64,000 nt of DNA from positions 2,418,001 through 2,482,000 of the forward strand of contig JAHNUO010000002.1 in the NCBI GenBank assembly GCA_019787685.1, given 5' to 3'. This DNA is from Chiua virens. Lineage: Eukaryota > Basidiomycota > Agaricomycetes > Boletales > Boletaceae. Made by a program: the position numbers and the translations under genes. Under the pieces are notes generated by a model, which saw nothing but the letters and a program-made list of their open reading frames with translations, was not told the DNA's origin and made no database searches. The first letter of the stretch is position 1; each line of letters starts with the position of its first letter. Shown here piece by piece: positions 45,748 to 56,465 of this stretch.

Positions 45748-45974
45748 CCGCTATCCCCTCCACGTCGTCTTCGTCGACAAACACGTCTTCTTCGTCGTCT
45801 CGCAACCGCCGCTCCGTACTCCCTGTACCCCCACCTCAACGAGCCCGCCGCCATGCGAGACAACGTTCCGTCTCTCCTGACCGACGCTCGGTCTCCCCAT
45901 GTGATGACCCCATTGACGACGAGGGGTACGCCAATATCACTGGCAGTCCTGTCCGTGATACGTTCGATTTCTAG
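45748..45974 (+). pseudogene. 3' fragment of chromovirus pol
   Basis: Begins with the second CCGC copy. Read in the phase set by the upstream part, it gives a Ser/Arg-rich tail (SSSTNTSSSSSRNRRSVLPV, and later DDPIDDEGYANI) and stops at TAG 45,972-45,974, about 40 bp before the 3' LTR. That matches the expected place for the end of pol. Confidence 0.8.
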
Positions 45975-46016
45975 AGATGATCTTCGCTTGGTGCTTTGAT
46001 CGTACTCCGGGGGTAA

Positions 46017-46797
46017 TGTTACAATTTCTTTCTTTCATCGTGCTTGTACTTCTTCACTACACTCGATACCTAGGTATCCTCGTACGTTCATCCGTACGCT
46101 TTCCTTTACGTTCTTCTTTGTATCTCCGCACCGGCCTTACCCGGATGCTTACGTTCTTCTTTTCTCGTCATCTTCCGATGGCATCGCACTTACTCATTCG
46201 ATTCTCGTCATCATCCGATGGCTTCGCATTTGTCATTTCATCTTCGTCATCGTCCGCTGCCATCGCATCGTACGATTTCCCCTTTTGTTTACTGTGCACC
46301 CTTTTTGGCCTTTTGACCCTTCTGCTCTTCCGGCCTACCTCTTTTAGTTACTTGGTCCGTGCGCAGTTACGTAGTATAAATACCTCGCAGCGATACTCCT
46401 GTACCCTAGTCTTGATCTCCGCAATACTAGCTGAGTATCTCTGCTCCACTCGCCACAGCGCCTGTGACCACTCGACAGGACTACTCCTAGTCCTTTACCT
46501 ACTCGGACTCTTCGCAGTCAACACTCGACTGGACTACTCTTAGTCCTTTAACTACTCGGACTCATCGTAGTCAACCCTCGACCCTCGACCGTCCCTCGGG
46601 TATAGATTCCCAACAGGACAACTCTCAGCAACGCCTGAGTTTTCACTCGTCTCTCTGGTAGCATTCAGCTGACCAGAAACCCTCGTTCAACTCTTCAGCG
46701 CACCGCGTATCAAGTGGTGGTTGTTTGAGTTATCGCAGCCACTTGGTACTTGGCGCTTTTGCGGCTACGCTAGGTCCTACCCGGAACTACCGTAACA
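46017..46797 (+). repeat. 3' LTR of chromovirus
   Basis: 781 bp, starts TGTTACAATTTC, ends ACCGTAACA, followed by GACTC. TATAAATA at 46,375-46,382. At five of the six mismatches with the 5' LTR one copy has CpG and the other TpG or CpA. Confidence 0.95.
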
Positions 46798-46802
46798 GAC
46801 TC
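46798..46802 (+). repeat. Target-site duplication GACTC, right copy
   Basis: Second copy of the five-base duplication. Joining 33,222 to 46,803 recreates one continuous F-box frame (VDSSSQRPLISRIL). Confidence 0.9.
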
Positions 46803-47330
46803 CAGTTCCCAGCGGCCACTCATCTCTCGTATTTTGGATTGCACCCACTACTTTCCAAAGGCGTCTCATGTGAGGATCGCGTTCTGCCAATTCAGCCATA
46901 TCCCCAAAGCCAGTCTCCAGGTTCCCGAATGCGAACAATGGATCTGCGATACCAGGGCGCTCACCATCGATTACCCTTTCTCTCTTTCATTGTTCAGAGA
47001 GAGTAGTAATCTCTTGGTAAGTTGCATCAGCTCTTTACAAAATCATTGGACTCAAAGTCCTGGTAGCCACACTGTGGGACATGGCTTTCATCATTTCCAT
47101 CCGTAGAAAGCATTGAATTAGTTACAGATGATCTGGAGATCAATCAACATGTCTGTGCTGAGTTTCTAGCACACTCTCCCCCTAGGGAGGGTCTGCGTGT
47201 TAACATTTCCTCCCTCTAATGCCAGCTCTCTCGATTAGTATGCAGATTCATTGATAACCTCTTGTAATAGTATTTTGTACATCCCCTCCGACGTGCTTGG
47301 TTGTATTATTTACACAGTTTACTATCCCAT

Positions 47331-50300
47331 TCACGTCATGTCAATACTGTTCAACAGTTTTACCACTAGGAGTCTGTCCTGCCAGATCATACTGATCGCA
47401 TGGGAAACAATGCTCTTCCCAGAGACGACTTCCAAATTATCTCTCCCCTTCTCCTGCCACAATGCAGCGCCGAAGTCTCTATATGCGAGGAAGGGGTCTT
47501 TTACCTCAGCCGGCACGGGTAGGTACCTTCGAATTGCAAAGAAGTAATCTTCAGCGCCCTGACCTGCAGTGACAGAAAAGATGTACTCGATCCTCCCCGG
47601 AAAGGTACCTCCTTCGTGTTCAAAGAAAATGCTCGCGTCCCTCGGTAATGTTGCATTCGTGGTGTAGCGTGTTCCCGCAATTGTACAATGTTTGTAGGTT
47701 TTGATCTTATCATCCAGTGAGCTCTTCACTCCGCTAACTTGCATTGCGAGATATACATCCTTCGGTGGCGATCTTTCCTCTACTTTCCCCTCGATCTGAA
47801 ATGCTGGTTCTTGATCTGGGTCAGGAAGTGAAAAGAGACTGATGGGAGATTCGAAAAATGTGCGCTCGTGCACTGCTGCACACCTCTGCATGATTGCACC
47901 TGCTTTCCGGATGATTTCAGGGGAAATTGGGTCAGTCAGCATGGCTTTCATTCTCGCTGCTGCACAGAAGCGGACCAGCATAGTTTCCTCCAGTTCCCCT
48001 GGCCCTCAGTTAGCATGCTTTCATCTCAAAAAATACAAGCTTACCCATTTTATGATTAGTCTTAGTTTTTTGCAACATGCCAATAATGCGCTCGAAGGGG
48101 AACATCCACCAACCACGCATTGGACCGTATCTGCTGAAAAACTCGTTGATGTGTAATGCTGCATGGTGATTTGGTCGCCAGTGAAGCTTCGGGAAAACGT
48201 CCCTCATGCTTTCAAGGTATGCCTTCATGTACCGCTTGTACTGATGACCGTGGATTTCTGAGGTTACATGGGAAGTGCCCCACCTTACTGCCATGGCTAG
48301 GAGCATCGTGCTGTGAGCCAGTTTCTTTCTCCTTGCATCCTTCTCGTTACCTCCGGATTCATCAGACCCCCACAATCGGCACAATATCACCGGAAGGTCA
48401 AACTCGATCGCCGACTGCCATTGCTCAGCCTTCAGCTTTCCGTGCTCTGCGTCACCAAGGTTAGTGGGTGGGCCCCTCTGCCATGTCGGCCGTACAATGG
48501 AGTCCAGGTATGTCTGGATCTCGTCGATCTCTTTGTTGACCAATGGTTCACAAGACTTCTCGTTAGCTGCCAGAGACGTTTCACATTCATCAACAAATTC
48601 GTCTCCAATGAGGGGAACCATCGGGTGAACCCGGATCTCATCGACCCCTGGAGTGGTGTTCTGAGTGGATGAAGACTTATGTGAGGTAAGTTTAAAAGTT
48701 ACAAGTACTTCGTTTGTGTATCTCACCAACAGTACTTGAATCAGCTCTTTTTTCGTAGGATATTTGCATAACGATTTGACCGTATCAAGTATGCCGTTCT
48801 CGTCAACCAATGCCTGCAAGACAGATGCACGTAAGCAGGTCAGTGCTGTTGTGGTCGGTTTCCCTCTGAGAATGGTCCTCCCTTGATCCAGTTCTGCCAG
48901 GCTCGCAGGCTCGCCGACAGGCTTGGGGTTATGGCGGCGTAAGTCTTGATTTGCCTGCTTGTCGACAACGATCAAGTCTCTGAAATGGAATTGGGCTAAT
49001 CCCAGGAAGAGGTTGTGCATGCCGTCTATCACCACGAAGTGAGTGGGGTCCCAGTATGGCAAGCGAAGCAACTCAGACCACCGCACTCCAGTCTCTTTGA
49101 ACATCCGATCCCTCTCCGTTTGGTTTTTAGCGTCTCGCCACCGCTCGGCATTCCTCAAATGTTCCAATCGTGTTCGTCACCTCCAGTGATTGCATTCGAA
49201 ATCGCTGATCTCTGACTTCTGTAACCAACAGAGATTGCAAAGATGCTTTGCAGTTGGCGCAGTGAAGCTGGTGGTCTTCTGGGCTGCTGGTAGGTCATTG
49301 ACAGCCAACGCAATTATGGACCGGACAAGGCGACCGGTGGGATGACCAGTAGTTCTTGAAAACCACGTGCCACTCTGCCAAGCAGGCAAGAAGTAGTCAA
49401 CGAGGGGCCGTAAAAAGTGGTTTATTTCATCCACAGAAGGCTCTTGGGGACTGGGTATGACGCCTACTAGGTAAATATTTTCTGCCTTGTAGCGGAGACT
49501 TGGAGGGAGGTTGAGGAGTGCCATCAACATCGACCCTACCGATTTCCTTTTCCCAGAGATCTTGTTGGTGTGCAGGTTGAACCAGTCTACAGACAGACTC
49601 CAGGCAAGCCTAAGATCGCTCCTTTTCAAACCGTCCATGAACAGTTTGCCATCGAGTCCGTTGATCTCCGTTATTGCAGTACCATCCTTCACGTCCCAGA
49701 GCTGATGCCTTTCATTCAACATAGTCCCTCATTCCAAAGCTGCCTCCATTCCAGGGTGAGCTAACATATTCGCCATGAAGTCCTTGTAGTCATGTACGAC
49801 AAATGGTTTGATCGGTACGTGGATTTTCTCCCCATTCTTTCGGATAGTCTTCACTAACGCTTGGTTGCATATCTTCCCACCTGGATATTTCTGATACGTG
49901 CAGCGGTCTGGATAAGATTGGCGCTTTCTGTTGGGGGACTCCAATGGGGCATGTGTGTAGGAACACCGTATGCAGGTTGCATAAGTGACTGTGGCGGGTT
50001 GGAGGTCAAATTTTTTCTGGATGGTGCGTATGTCACCAGGAATGAATTTCCTGTTTGACTCAATTGAGCCAGGAGAAAAGTTCTCTTTATTGCCACCCAG
50101 TGGAGTCGACAGAAGAAGGTTGAGGAACTCCAAGAGAGCATTACACCACGGCCGAGCAACATGTCCGAAGACGTCCAAAATCGCTGCAACAAGCATCGAC
50201 AACAAGATAGCCGGGTTCGCATTGTGGAAGCTCTGCTGAAACTTCTCCTCTATCAAATGTGGTAAGCAATCAGTATCGGATTTTGGAAGCATTAACTTGC

Positions 50301-50892
50301 CAGTGTTGACGAATTCTGCAGAAGTCTCTCCATGGAGGAGGTCCTCTGGGCTCCGAGCAGCCAAGGTCCCCTTAATGCTTGTTATCGCGAGTTGAACCTG
50401 GGCTAAGTTCTCTCCCAGCTCACTGCGAAGGATCTCATTCACCTCATCCCCGCTGGTTTCCATTTCTGCAACCTTCTGTGAGTGCTCTCTAAGCCAACTC
50501 TCTTCGTCCGTCAGGGCCACTAACACCTTATCTTGTGCCCCCTGCGCATCCAGTCCATCTACCATTTGGGAGATTCTCTTTGTGCACAAGTGTAGTTCGT
50601 GATCAACAAGAGCAAGTGTCGTGAACGTCTCATTTGCGACAGTTGGATCAAGGGATAAGTTGCTAGGTTGTCCCGACATATCGCCCAGTGGTGAAGGATC
50701 ATTGATGGTTAACTTGCTAAGTCGTCCTATTATATTGTCCTGTGTACACGTATTTCAGCGAGATATTGCAATCCACGCCATGTTACTCACTGTATCATCC
50801 ATGACAAGGATTTCATACTGTCCTTCGGGGCCACTGATCGCCTTTATAGGGTTACTCCGAAAACAAACTATGACCACGAAGCTACAAGACAT
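47331..50892 (-). pseudogene. Plavaka-like (CMC superfamily) DDE transposase, two nonsense codons
   Basis: Three exons on the minus strand (50892-50791, 50739-48045, 47998-47331) join in phase to about 1,155 codons, interrupted only by TGA at 49,729-49,731 and TGA at 49,177-49,179. The transposase core has RLAWSLSVDWFNLHTNKISG (first catalytic Asp), LPPSLRYKAENIYLVGVIPS, KHLCNLCWLQKSEI, WSELLRLPYWDPTHFVVIDG followed by MHNLFLGL (second Asp region), and FPFERIIGMLQKTKTNHKMG (probable catalytic Glu). Upstream is a Cys-containing region (YATCIRCSYTHAP). This fits the Plavaka lineage of CACTA-related elements, common in basidiomycetes. Both stops could derive from CGA (Arg) by one C-to-T change. 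Inverted terminal repeats were not found by eye. Confidence 0.85.
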
Positions 50893-52795
50893 TGAAATTA
50901 CAAGGCAAAATCATAATCCCCTTGTTCCTATCGGAGGTAGGGTTGCTGAGCTGAGCCATAACTGCCAAGCCGAGCCATAACTACTGTAGCCGCTGTAACC
51001 AAAGCCATAACTGACTTGTTCCCTGATATGACACTTGACAATACATTGTTCCCATTTAGGCTGCCTTTTTTTGTTTTCTCCAACTCTTAAGGTAATGTGC
51101 GAAATTATCTATCAGCCCTCATCTCTGCATCTCTGCACTCTCTCACTTAGCAAAGTTTACCCAATGGTCTTGCGAAAAAGTATTCCGAGTGGTGGTCGGG
51201 CTACAATGAAGGTAAGTCATGAACTACTGGTGCATGCATGATGGTCATTCTCTGACTGTCTTTCATTAGCCACTGATTATTCCATCGCGTTCTGTCAAGT
51301 CTCCTAAGAGACAGCACCTTGTCAGTTAACAGCAAATTCTCTACCACTTGCTCTCTTATGCGTAGTCTAGACACCACTCCACCCTTGGTAGGCTCACCCA
51401 CTGGCAGAAATGACCAGCTTTTTATTATGTGTTGCACTTCTAGGTCTAGTGGCCTACCTTGCAGCATTAGGATGCCATGCGATAGATGCCAGTGTCATGT
51501 ATTTGGTGAAGGGGCCGACCGCGGGCCCCTGAGTGGACCCAGCAGCGGGCCGCTCTAGCATATGCTCCAACCTATTTAGACTTAGCGATTAAAAATGTCT
51601 ATTTCTCATAGTTTATACATATCCTTGATTTGTGTTGAGATTTGTGTGCCACATGCACGCAATCTGTTTATGTACTTAACATTGCTAAATATGATTTCGA
51701 ATAAAGTTGCATTCATAGAAGGAAATTAGACAAAAAATTGTCTATGTACATACTGGACATCATTTGCCGGATTCGTGTTAAATACAAAAAAGTACATATT
51801 GTATGACATGTGTAACCTATCACAATCATTCATTTTCTCAATTTGTCGAGCTCGATAAGTTCATCCATCAAATTCAGTTATATAATTAAAATTTGTTTGA
51901 GATATGTACCTAGGGCAAATCCTCTTATTTAGTTTGAATATTTTATTCAATATTTATGGACTTTGTCACTTCGACTTTTTTGTTCGTGTCTCGGGTGTGA
52001 ACGTTGAGATCGTGCAGATGCGGCGCGGAGTGTGAATTCAGCGGCGTGACAATCCGTGACATACTGAGTGCGGCGAACTGGGGGTAAGGGATAATAATGA
52101 AAACTACCAACTTTCCCTTGTGCAAGTTGGGAAGTTCTTCATTATCGAAGCACTCATCAGAGGTTAACGTGAGTTTTACCCTTATTCAATTCGTATTTTT
52201 TGAAAATTTATTCATTGTCACTTTTCGAGTGCCTGTTGTTATGTAGTTGCAAGATGGTTGAAATGCAGCTGACTATCATCCAGGCTCCAGCCTGAGTCTT
52301 CCGACTCCATGACCGTGACAGCATTAGTGCCACTGGCGAGTCACTTAGCTGCCTTCTCTCACGAAACGATCGCTGTGACTCATCCGCTTGGTGCCAGCGA
52401 ATAAGCAATATCGTTGACGCCGAACGCTGCCGGGCTCTAGTCGGAGTCCAGAGTGACGTCACGGCATTCGACGTCAACCTAGAGATCATGACAGTGCCTT
52501 CGAGACGTATACCCTATTCTTCATGTCTTAACGACACTCCACAACCCTCGTAAGTCGTCAGATCAAATTTCAAGGATATATCTTGAAACCGCGCGCAAAC
52601 AGGATAAGGATGAAACGTTGACACAGAACTCGTGTGCCACTTTCTTGTGAAAAACCTACGAGGTTCCCGGATGTCGACGTGTCCCAAAATTACACGTTTA
52701 GATTTACCGGCACGGTCTCAAATAAACGAGAGGGCCTAGTATGCTGTTGTTTTCAGTGCGTCCTTATCGCGTGTGCTCTTGGGTTTCCGCCTCCT
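50893..52795. other. Right margin of island, AT-rich, no gene
   Basis: Contains a GC-rich palindromic patch at about 51,505-51,555 (GGGGCCGACCGCGGGCCCC, then GCAGCGGGCCGC) that may belong to the transposon end, then an AT-rich tract (about 51,560-51,960) similar in composition to that at 18,660. Open frames at 51,319-51,558 and 52,208-52,489 show nothing recognisable. The last 65 bases loosely match those before the first S53 gene. Confidence 0.45.
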
Positions 52796-55202
52796 ATGTG
52801 GCTTTCACTCTTTACTCTTCCGCTCGCGGTCGCCCTCGTCAGGGCAGGCTACTATGAGGACACCCCACACAAGATCAAGGAGAGTATCGAAGGGCCACCT
52901 CGTGGATGGTTCAAACAGGGTCCTGCGCCCACCAACCACTTTATAGAGCTCAAAATCGCGCTTCCCCAGCCTCATTTCCCTTTTCTCGAGAAACACCTCT
53001 GGGAAGTCAGCGACCCGAAGCATGACCGCTATGGGGCGTATCTATCAAAAGAGGAGACGGAGGAGCTCATGGCACCCCATCCAGAAACGATCGATGTCGT
53101 CAGCGAATGGCTGTCCTCGCATGGCATCGAGGGAGAACATCTCCATCGCTCGTCAGCGCAAGATTGGGTGACCATTCGTGTTTCTGTCTCCCTCGCGGAA
53201 AAAATGTTGGATACTGTGAGGATCTTGTTTTTCTCTTTGTCCCCTGATATGTCCGACGAACGGAAAATCCAGAAATATCACGTCTACACTCATTTGCACA
53301 GTGGCGAGAGCATTATACGGACAACCAGTTACAGTCTTCCAGAGAGCTTGCATGAACATATTGAGCTGATCCAGCCAACCACAATGTTCACTCGCCTCAG
53401 GCCCTTTAGGTCCACCTTACACTGGCCGTCGGATACGGAATTGACTAACCAGAGTCCTTCTACGGGCTTGCTTACCGGGCCGGCCGGAAACGAGGTCGAC
53501 GGTAGCTGCAGCGAGACGGTAAGAAAATCAATTTTGGTATTTGGGACCAATAAACAATTGCTATCTTCAGATCACTATCACCTGTCTCAGACAACTTTAT
53601 AACGCTGTCGGTTACAATACCTCTGCCAACAATGGTAACAAGATCGCCGTCACCGCTTACCTCGAGCAATACGCCAACAACCAGGATCTGCAGCAGTTCT
53701 TCCAAACGGAAAACCCTGAAGCGTACGGGTCCAACTACACATTTGTGTCTATAAACGGTAGGATTATTTCATGTTCGATCGTCCACTGCCCCGCTGACAA
53801 TATGTCCAGGTGGCATGAACAATCAGACGTTCGAAGCTGCTGGCGTAGAAGCTAATTTGGACACTCAGTTTGCATTTGGGCTGACCTACCCAACTCCCGC
53901 AACCCTCTATTCAACTGGTGGTTCACCTCCGTTTATCCCTGACCTACTTACTCAGACAGATACCAACGAACCTTACACCAAGGCCCGTGCCGCTGCCTTT
54001 TACTACTTTGCTTTGGCTGATGCCCATCGTCGTTGATTGCAGTGGCTGGACTACGTTTTATCTCAGAAACAGCTTCCTCAGACGATTTCCACTAGCTATG
54101 GTGACGATGAACAAACAGGTATTTTCATTCCTTGCACCGATGGCATAGGCTGATCGGAAGCAGTTCCGTACAACTATGCCGCTCGTGTCTGTGCCGGCTT
54201 TGCCGTCCTAGGTGCCCGCGGCATCTCTCTTCTGTTTTCATCCGGAGATGGTGGTGTCGGAGACGGCAACACAAACTCGACGACTCAACTGTGTTATACC
54301 AACACAGGTATCAGCAAGACTGTATTCCTTCCCCAATTCCCCGCCTCTTGCCCATAGTGAGTGTATCCTAGCACGTGTGCAGGCCATCCTGATCGGTTTG
54401 GGTACGTCCAGCGTGACAGCCGTTGGGGGTACCTATCAAATCCCTGAGATTGCCATTCCCTTCTCCGGCGGAGGCTTCAGCGATTACGTATGTCCAGCTT
54501 CGTAGCTCCTTTCTGCCGTTCCATTGATCGGTGCCGTCATTAGTTCCGTCGACCATCTTATCAGCACACGGCAGTAAGAAAATACCTACAGAATCTGGCT
54601 CCAGGAACATATGAGTCCATGTACAACCCGTAAGCATGTTTCCCACGTCTTTGTGAAACCATCAAATATAACAAAGTATGCTGTAGCAATGGCCGTGTGA
54701 GTGCTCGTCCACCAAAGACAGTTGACGACCAGATATACTCACGCATGTCCTCGTCTACGTAGGCCTACCCCGATGTCGCTGCGCAAGCCCAGGTATTCAG
54801 CATCATCTACAAAGGTCAAAAAGATCTCGTCGATGGCACTTCCTGCTCCGCCCCCACGTTTGCTGCCTTCGTTTCGATGCTCAATGATGCACGGATGTCC
54901 GCCGGTAAACCACCCCTTGGCTTCCTCAACCCGTGGCTCTACGAGACGGGGTGGTCTGGATTAAACGATATCATAGTGGGTCATAACCCAGGATGTGGCA
55001 CGGAAGGTTTCAATGCAACCGTTGGTTGGGATCCTGGTACGTCCCGTTCTGTTATTTTCATTCCTTCTTTTCCCTCTCGGAGGTTGTTTCTTCGCCTGTG
55101 TTGGATGCTTCATTGAAGGGTACTCATCTTCAAGTTGATCCAGTCACCGGTCTTGGTACACCCAACTTTAAGAAATTGATGTCGTTGGCCATGGCTGCTT
55201 GA
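52796..55202 (+). CDS. S53 tripeptidyl peptidase (sedolisin), copy 2
   Basis: Paralogue of the gene at 15,873. Eleven exons: 52796-53215, 53273-53518, 53571-53757, 53810-53982, 54043-54118, 54164-54356, 54412-54487, 54544-54629, 54687-54696, 54763-55036, 55144-55202. Every exon has the same length as its counterpart, giving again 599 residues; differences are substitutions only. Signal peptide MWLSLFTLPLAVALVRAG, prodomain [20 protein letters not shown], catalytic Glu/Asp in [13 protein letters not shown] and Ser in GTSCSAP are all kept. One oddity: intron 4 starts GC (AAG|GCCCGT) where copy 1 has GT (AAC|GTTTGT). A GC-AG intron is possible but the context is poor. If it is not spliced, the product is cut short after about residue 360 within the catalytic domain. 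An in-frame upstream ATG at 52,634 exists but the signal peptide favours 52,796. Confidence 0.88.
53983..53984 (+). other. Non-consensus GC splice donor in S53 copy 2
   Basis: AAG|GCCCGTGCC replaces AAC|GTTTGTGCT of copy 1. The acceptor TTGATTGCAG at 54,042 is normal. Using the nearby GT at 53,987 would shift the frame. Confidence 0.6.
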
Positions 55203-56465
55203 CCGTTGTCTTGCACCATGCTAAAAAGATAATGATCGAAGGTTGTACCTTTACCATCAAGTTATCATGGCGATAATATTGTCGTTGACTCGGCGAGTGT
55301 CGACGTCGAATAACAAAAGGCAAGATTTTCACTCCTTCGATAAAGTAGTCATCATGAACAACGTTGTTCAGAGTGGTCAATCGGTTGATGTGGACCTACT
55401 CCGACCGCGCATATATTCCTGAATAAAATCCTCGGCTACAGCTATGACTAATCTGGTCGCCCATGGTATACATATGCAACGCAATAACTTATCGACCGGT
55501 GTGATACAAACCTTTTACTTTTTGGCTTCTTATTCGATTTAGGGGAAAACGGCATATTTCAACAGGCGGTCCGGGGAAACCTACATCTACTACCCGATAC
55601 TCGACGAGTGCTGTCTCGGAGACTCCGAGTCACAGATCATCGATCGCTGGTCAAGACTTTTTCCCTGGCCGTATCTAAAATCCGTGGATGCTTCAAGGTG
55701 CTACCGCGCTGAATGATAGGAAGCTGCGATTATAGCTCATTTCTGACTGACGCTGGCCAGCAAGTCGCACGTCAGTCTCACGCATCGGATGAACGACAGG
55801 TCGGGTATCGTGATTGAGGTGAGTTGTGAGCACCATTTCCGAGGCCTGAGGTCAGGCGTTTTGGCAACCCACTCCACAGGGTGATTCATGTGCATACGAC
55901 TCCCGTCGAGAGTACTGACCTCAACAGGCGGAATCGTGACGTATGCGCCGCACCCAAGACTCGATGCCAGTTCATGATTTCAAACCCGTAGCTGAGTCTA
56001 GCGACTCAATCGTCATCTCGAGCGACGGACACGGGATGAAATCTGGTCTACCTGTCGAATGATCATGCCATATGGATGACCGCTTGGGCACGCGGTCAAG
56101 TCGCAACTGAGTACTGAGGGTTCGAGAACCGTTCAACTCTTACCTGAAACCTATGCAGCCACGTCACGCATTTCATTTAGTAACTCGCACATCCAGAAGG
56201 CCACAATTCCATTGTGGGCCGTCGGGATCGCAAGCGCAGAGTGGCGGAGGCCAGGACACCATCAACATGCTAGTCCTGTATTACAAGCAAAGCCTGTGCC
56301 TCACAGCAATAATATGTGAACGCAATGGTCCTGACAGGTACTCACTGTTACATCAAAGGACGAGAGTCACCTGAGATCGCGTATCGGCGCGGTATGCGTC
56401 GACATGGGACTCGGAACTCCCTGAGGACACCAGATATAGCAAGCAAGCACAAACGAACCCCAACG
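55203..56465. other. Intergenic stretch without a recognised gene
   Basis: 1.26 kb between the convergent S53 copy 2 and Tls1-like genes. Open frames such as 56,153-56,374 and 56,316-56,624 lack domains; the second overlaps the 3' end of the Tls1-like gene and is a shadow. Otherwise only 3' UTR sequence is expected. Confidence 0.5.

Larger units (their letters stand above)
33223..46797 (+). mobile_element. Complete Ty3/gypsy chromovirus, carrying a nested LTR element
   Basis: Bounded by two 781-bp LTRs that differ at only six positions and begin TG and end CA, with the duplication GACTC on both sides. Internal content: a gag frame with zinc knuckle, a pol frame in -1 with protease, reverse transcriptase, RNase H, integrase and chromodomain, and a polypurine-like CCGGGGGTAA at 46,007-46,016 directly before the 3' LTR. 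It inserted into the F-box gene in the sense direction. Pol is interrupted near its C terminus by a 5.7 kb non-autonomous LTR element, so this copy is autonomous in design but now broken. No TGG-initiated primer-binding site follows the 5' LTR (TAAGATCAAGACTGCC), so priming may be by self-priming or an internal tRNA site. Confidence 0.95.
31340..47106 (+). pseudogene. F-box/LRR-like gene split by an LTR retrotransposon
   Basis: The reading frame 31,340-33,222 resumes at 46,803, after the 13.6 kb element and one copy of its GACTC target duplication, and stays open to a stop at 47,104-47,106. The F-box is SILVLPNEVIYQVISLLEVC (about 32,310-32,370) followed by the CSQTCILLREIA helix. Downstream come leucine-rich stretches such as LEHLSLCGVELPRQVWGKLL and HPSLQRLDICTYG, typical of substrate-receptor parts of SCF ubiquitin ligases. 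The N-terminal half is five tandem repeats. A second lesion is TGA at 31,601-31,603 in repeat 1, where the other repeats have CGA (KRKRED). So expression of the full protein would be blocked even without the insertion, unless translation starts after it. The start at 31,340 is a guess; an alternative 3' exon could extend to 47,218. Confidence 0.8.

Noticed and set aside
33223..46797. Treating 40,036-46,016 as ordinary 3' sequence of the chromovirus
   Set aside because: The 707-bp LTR pair, CCGC duplication and restored pol frame show a second, nested element.
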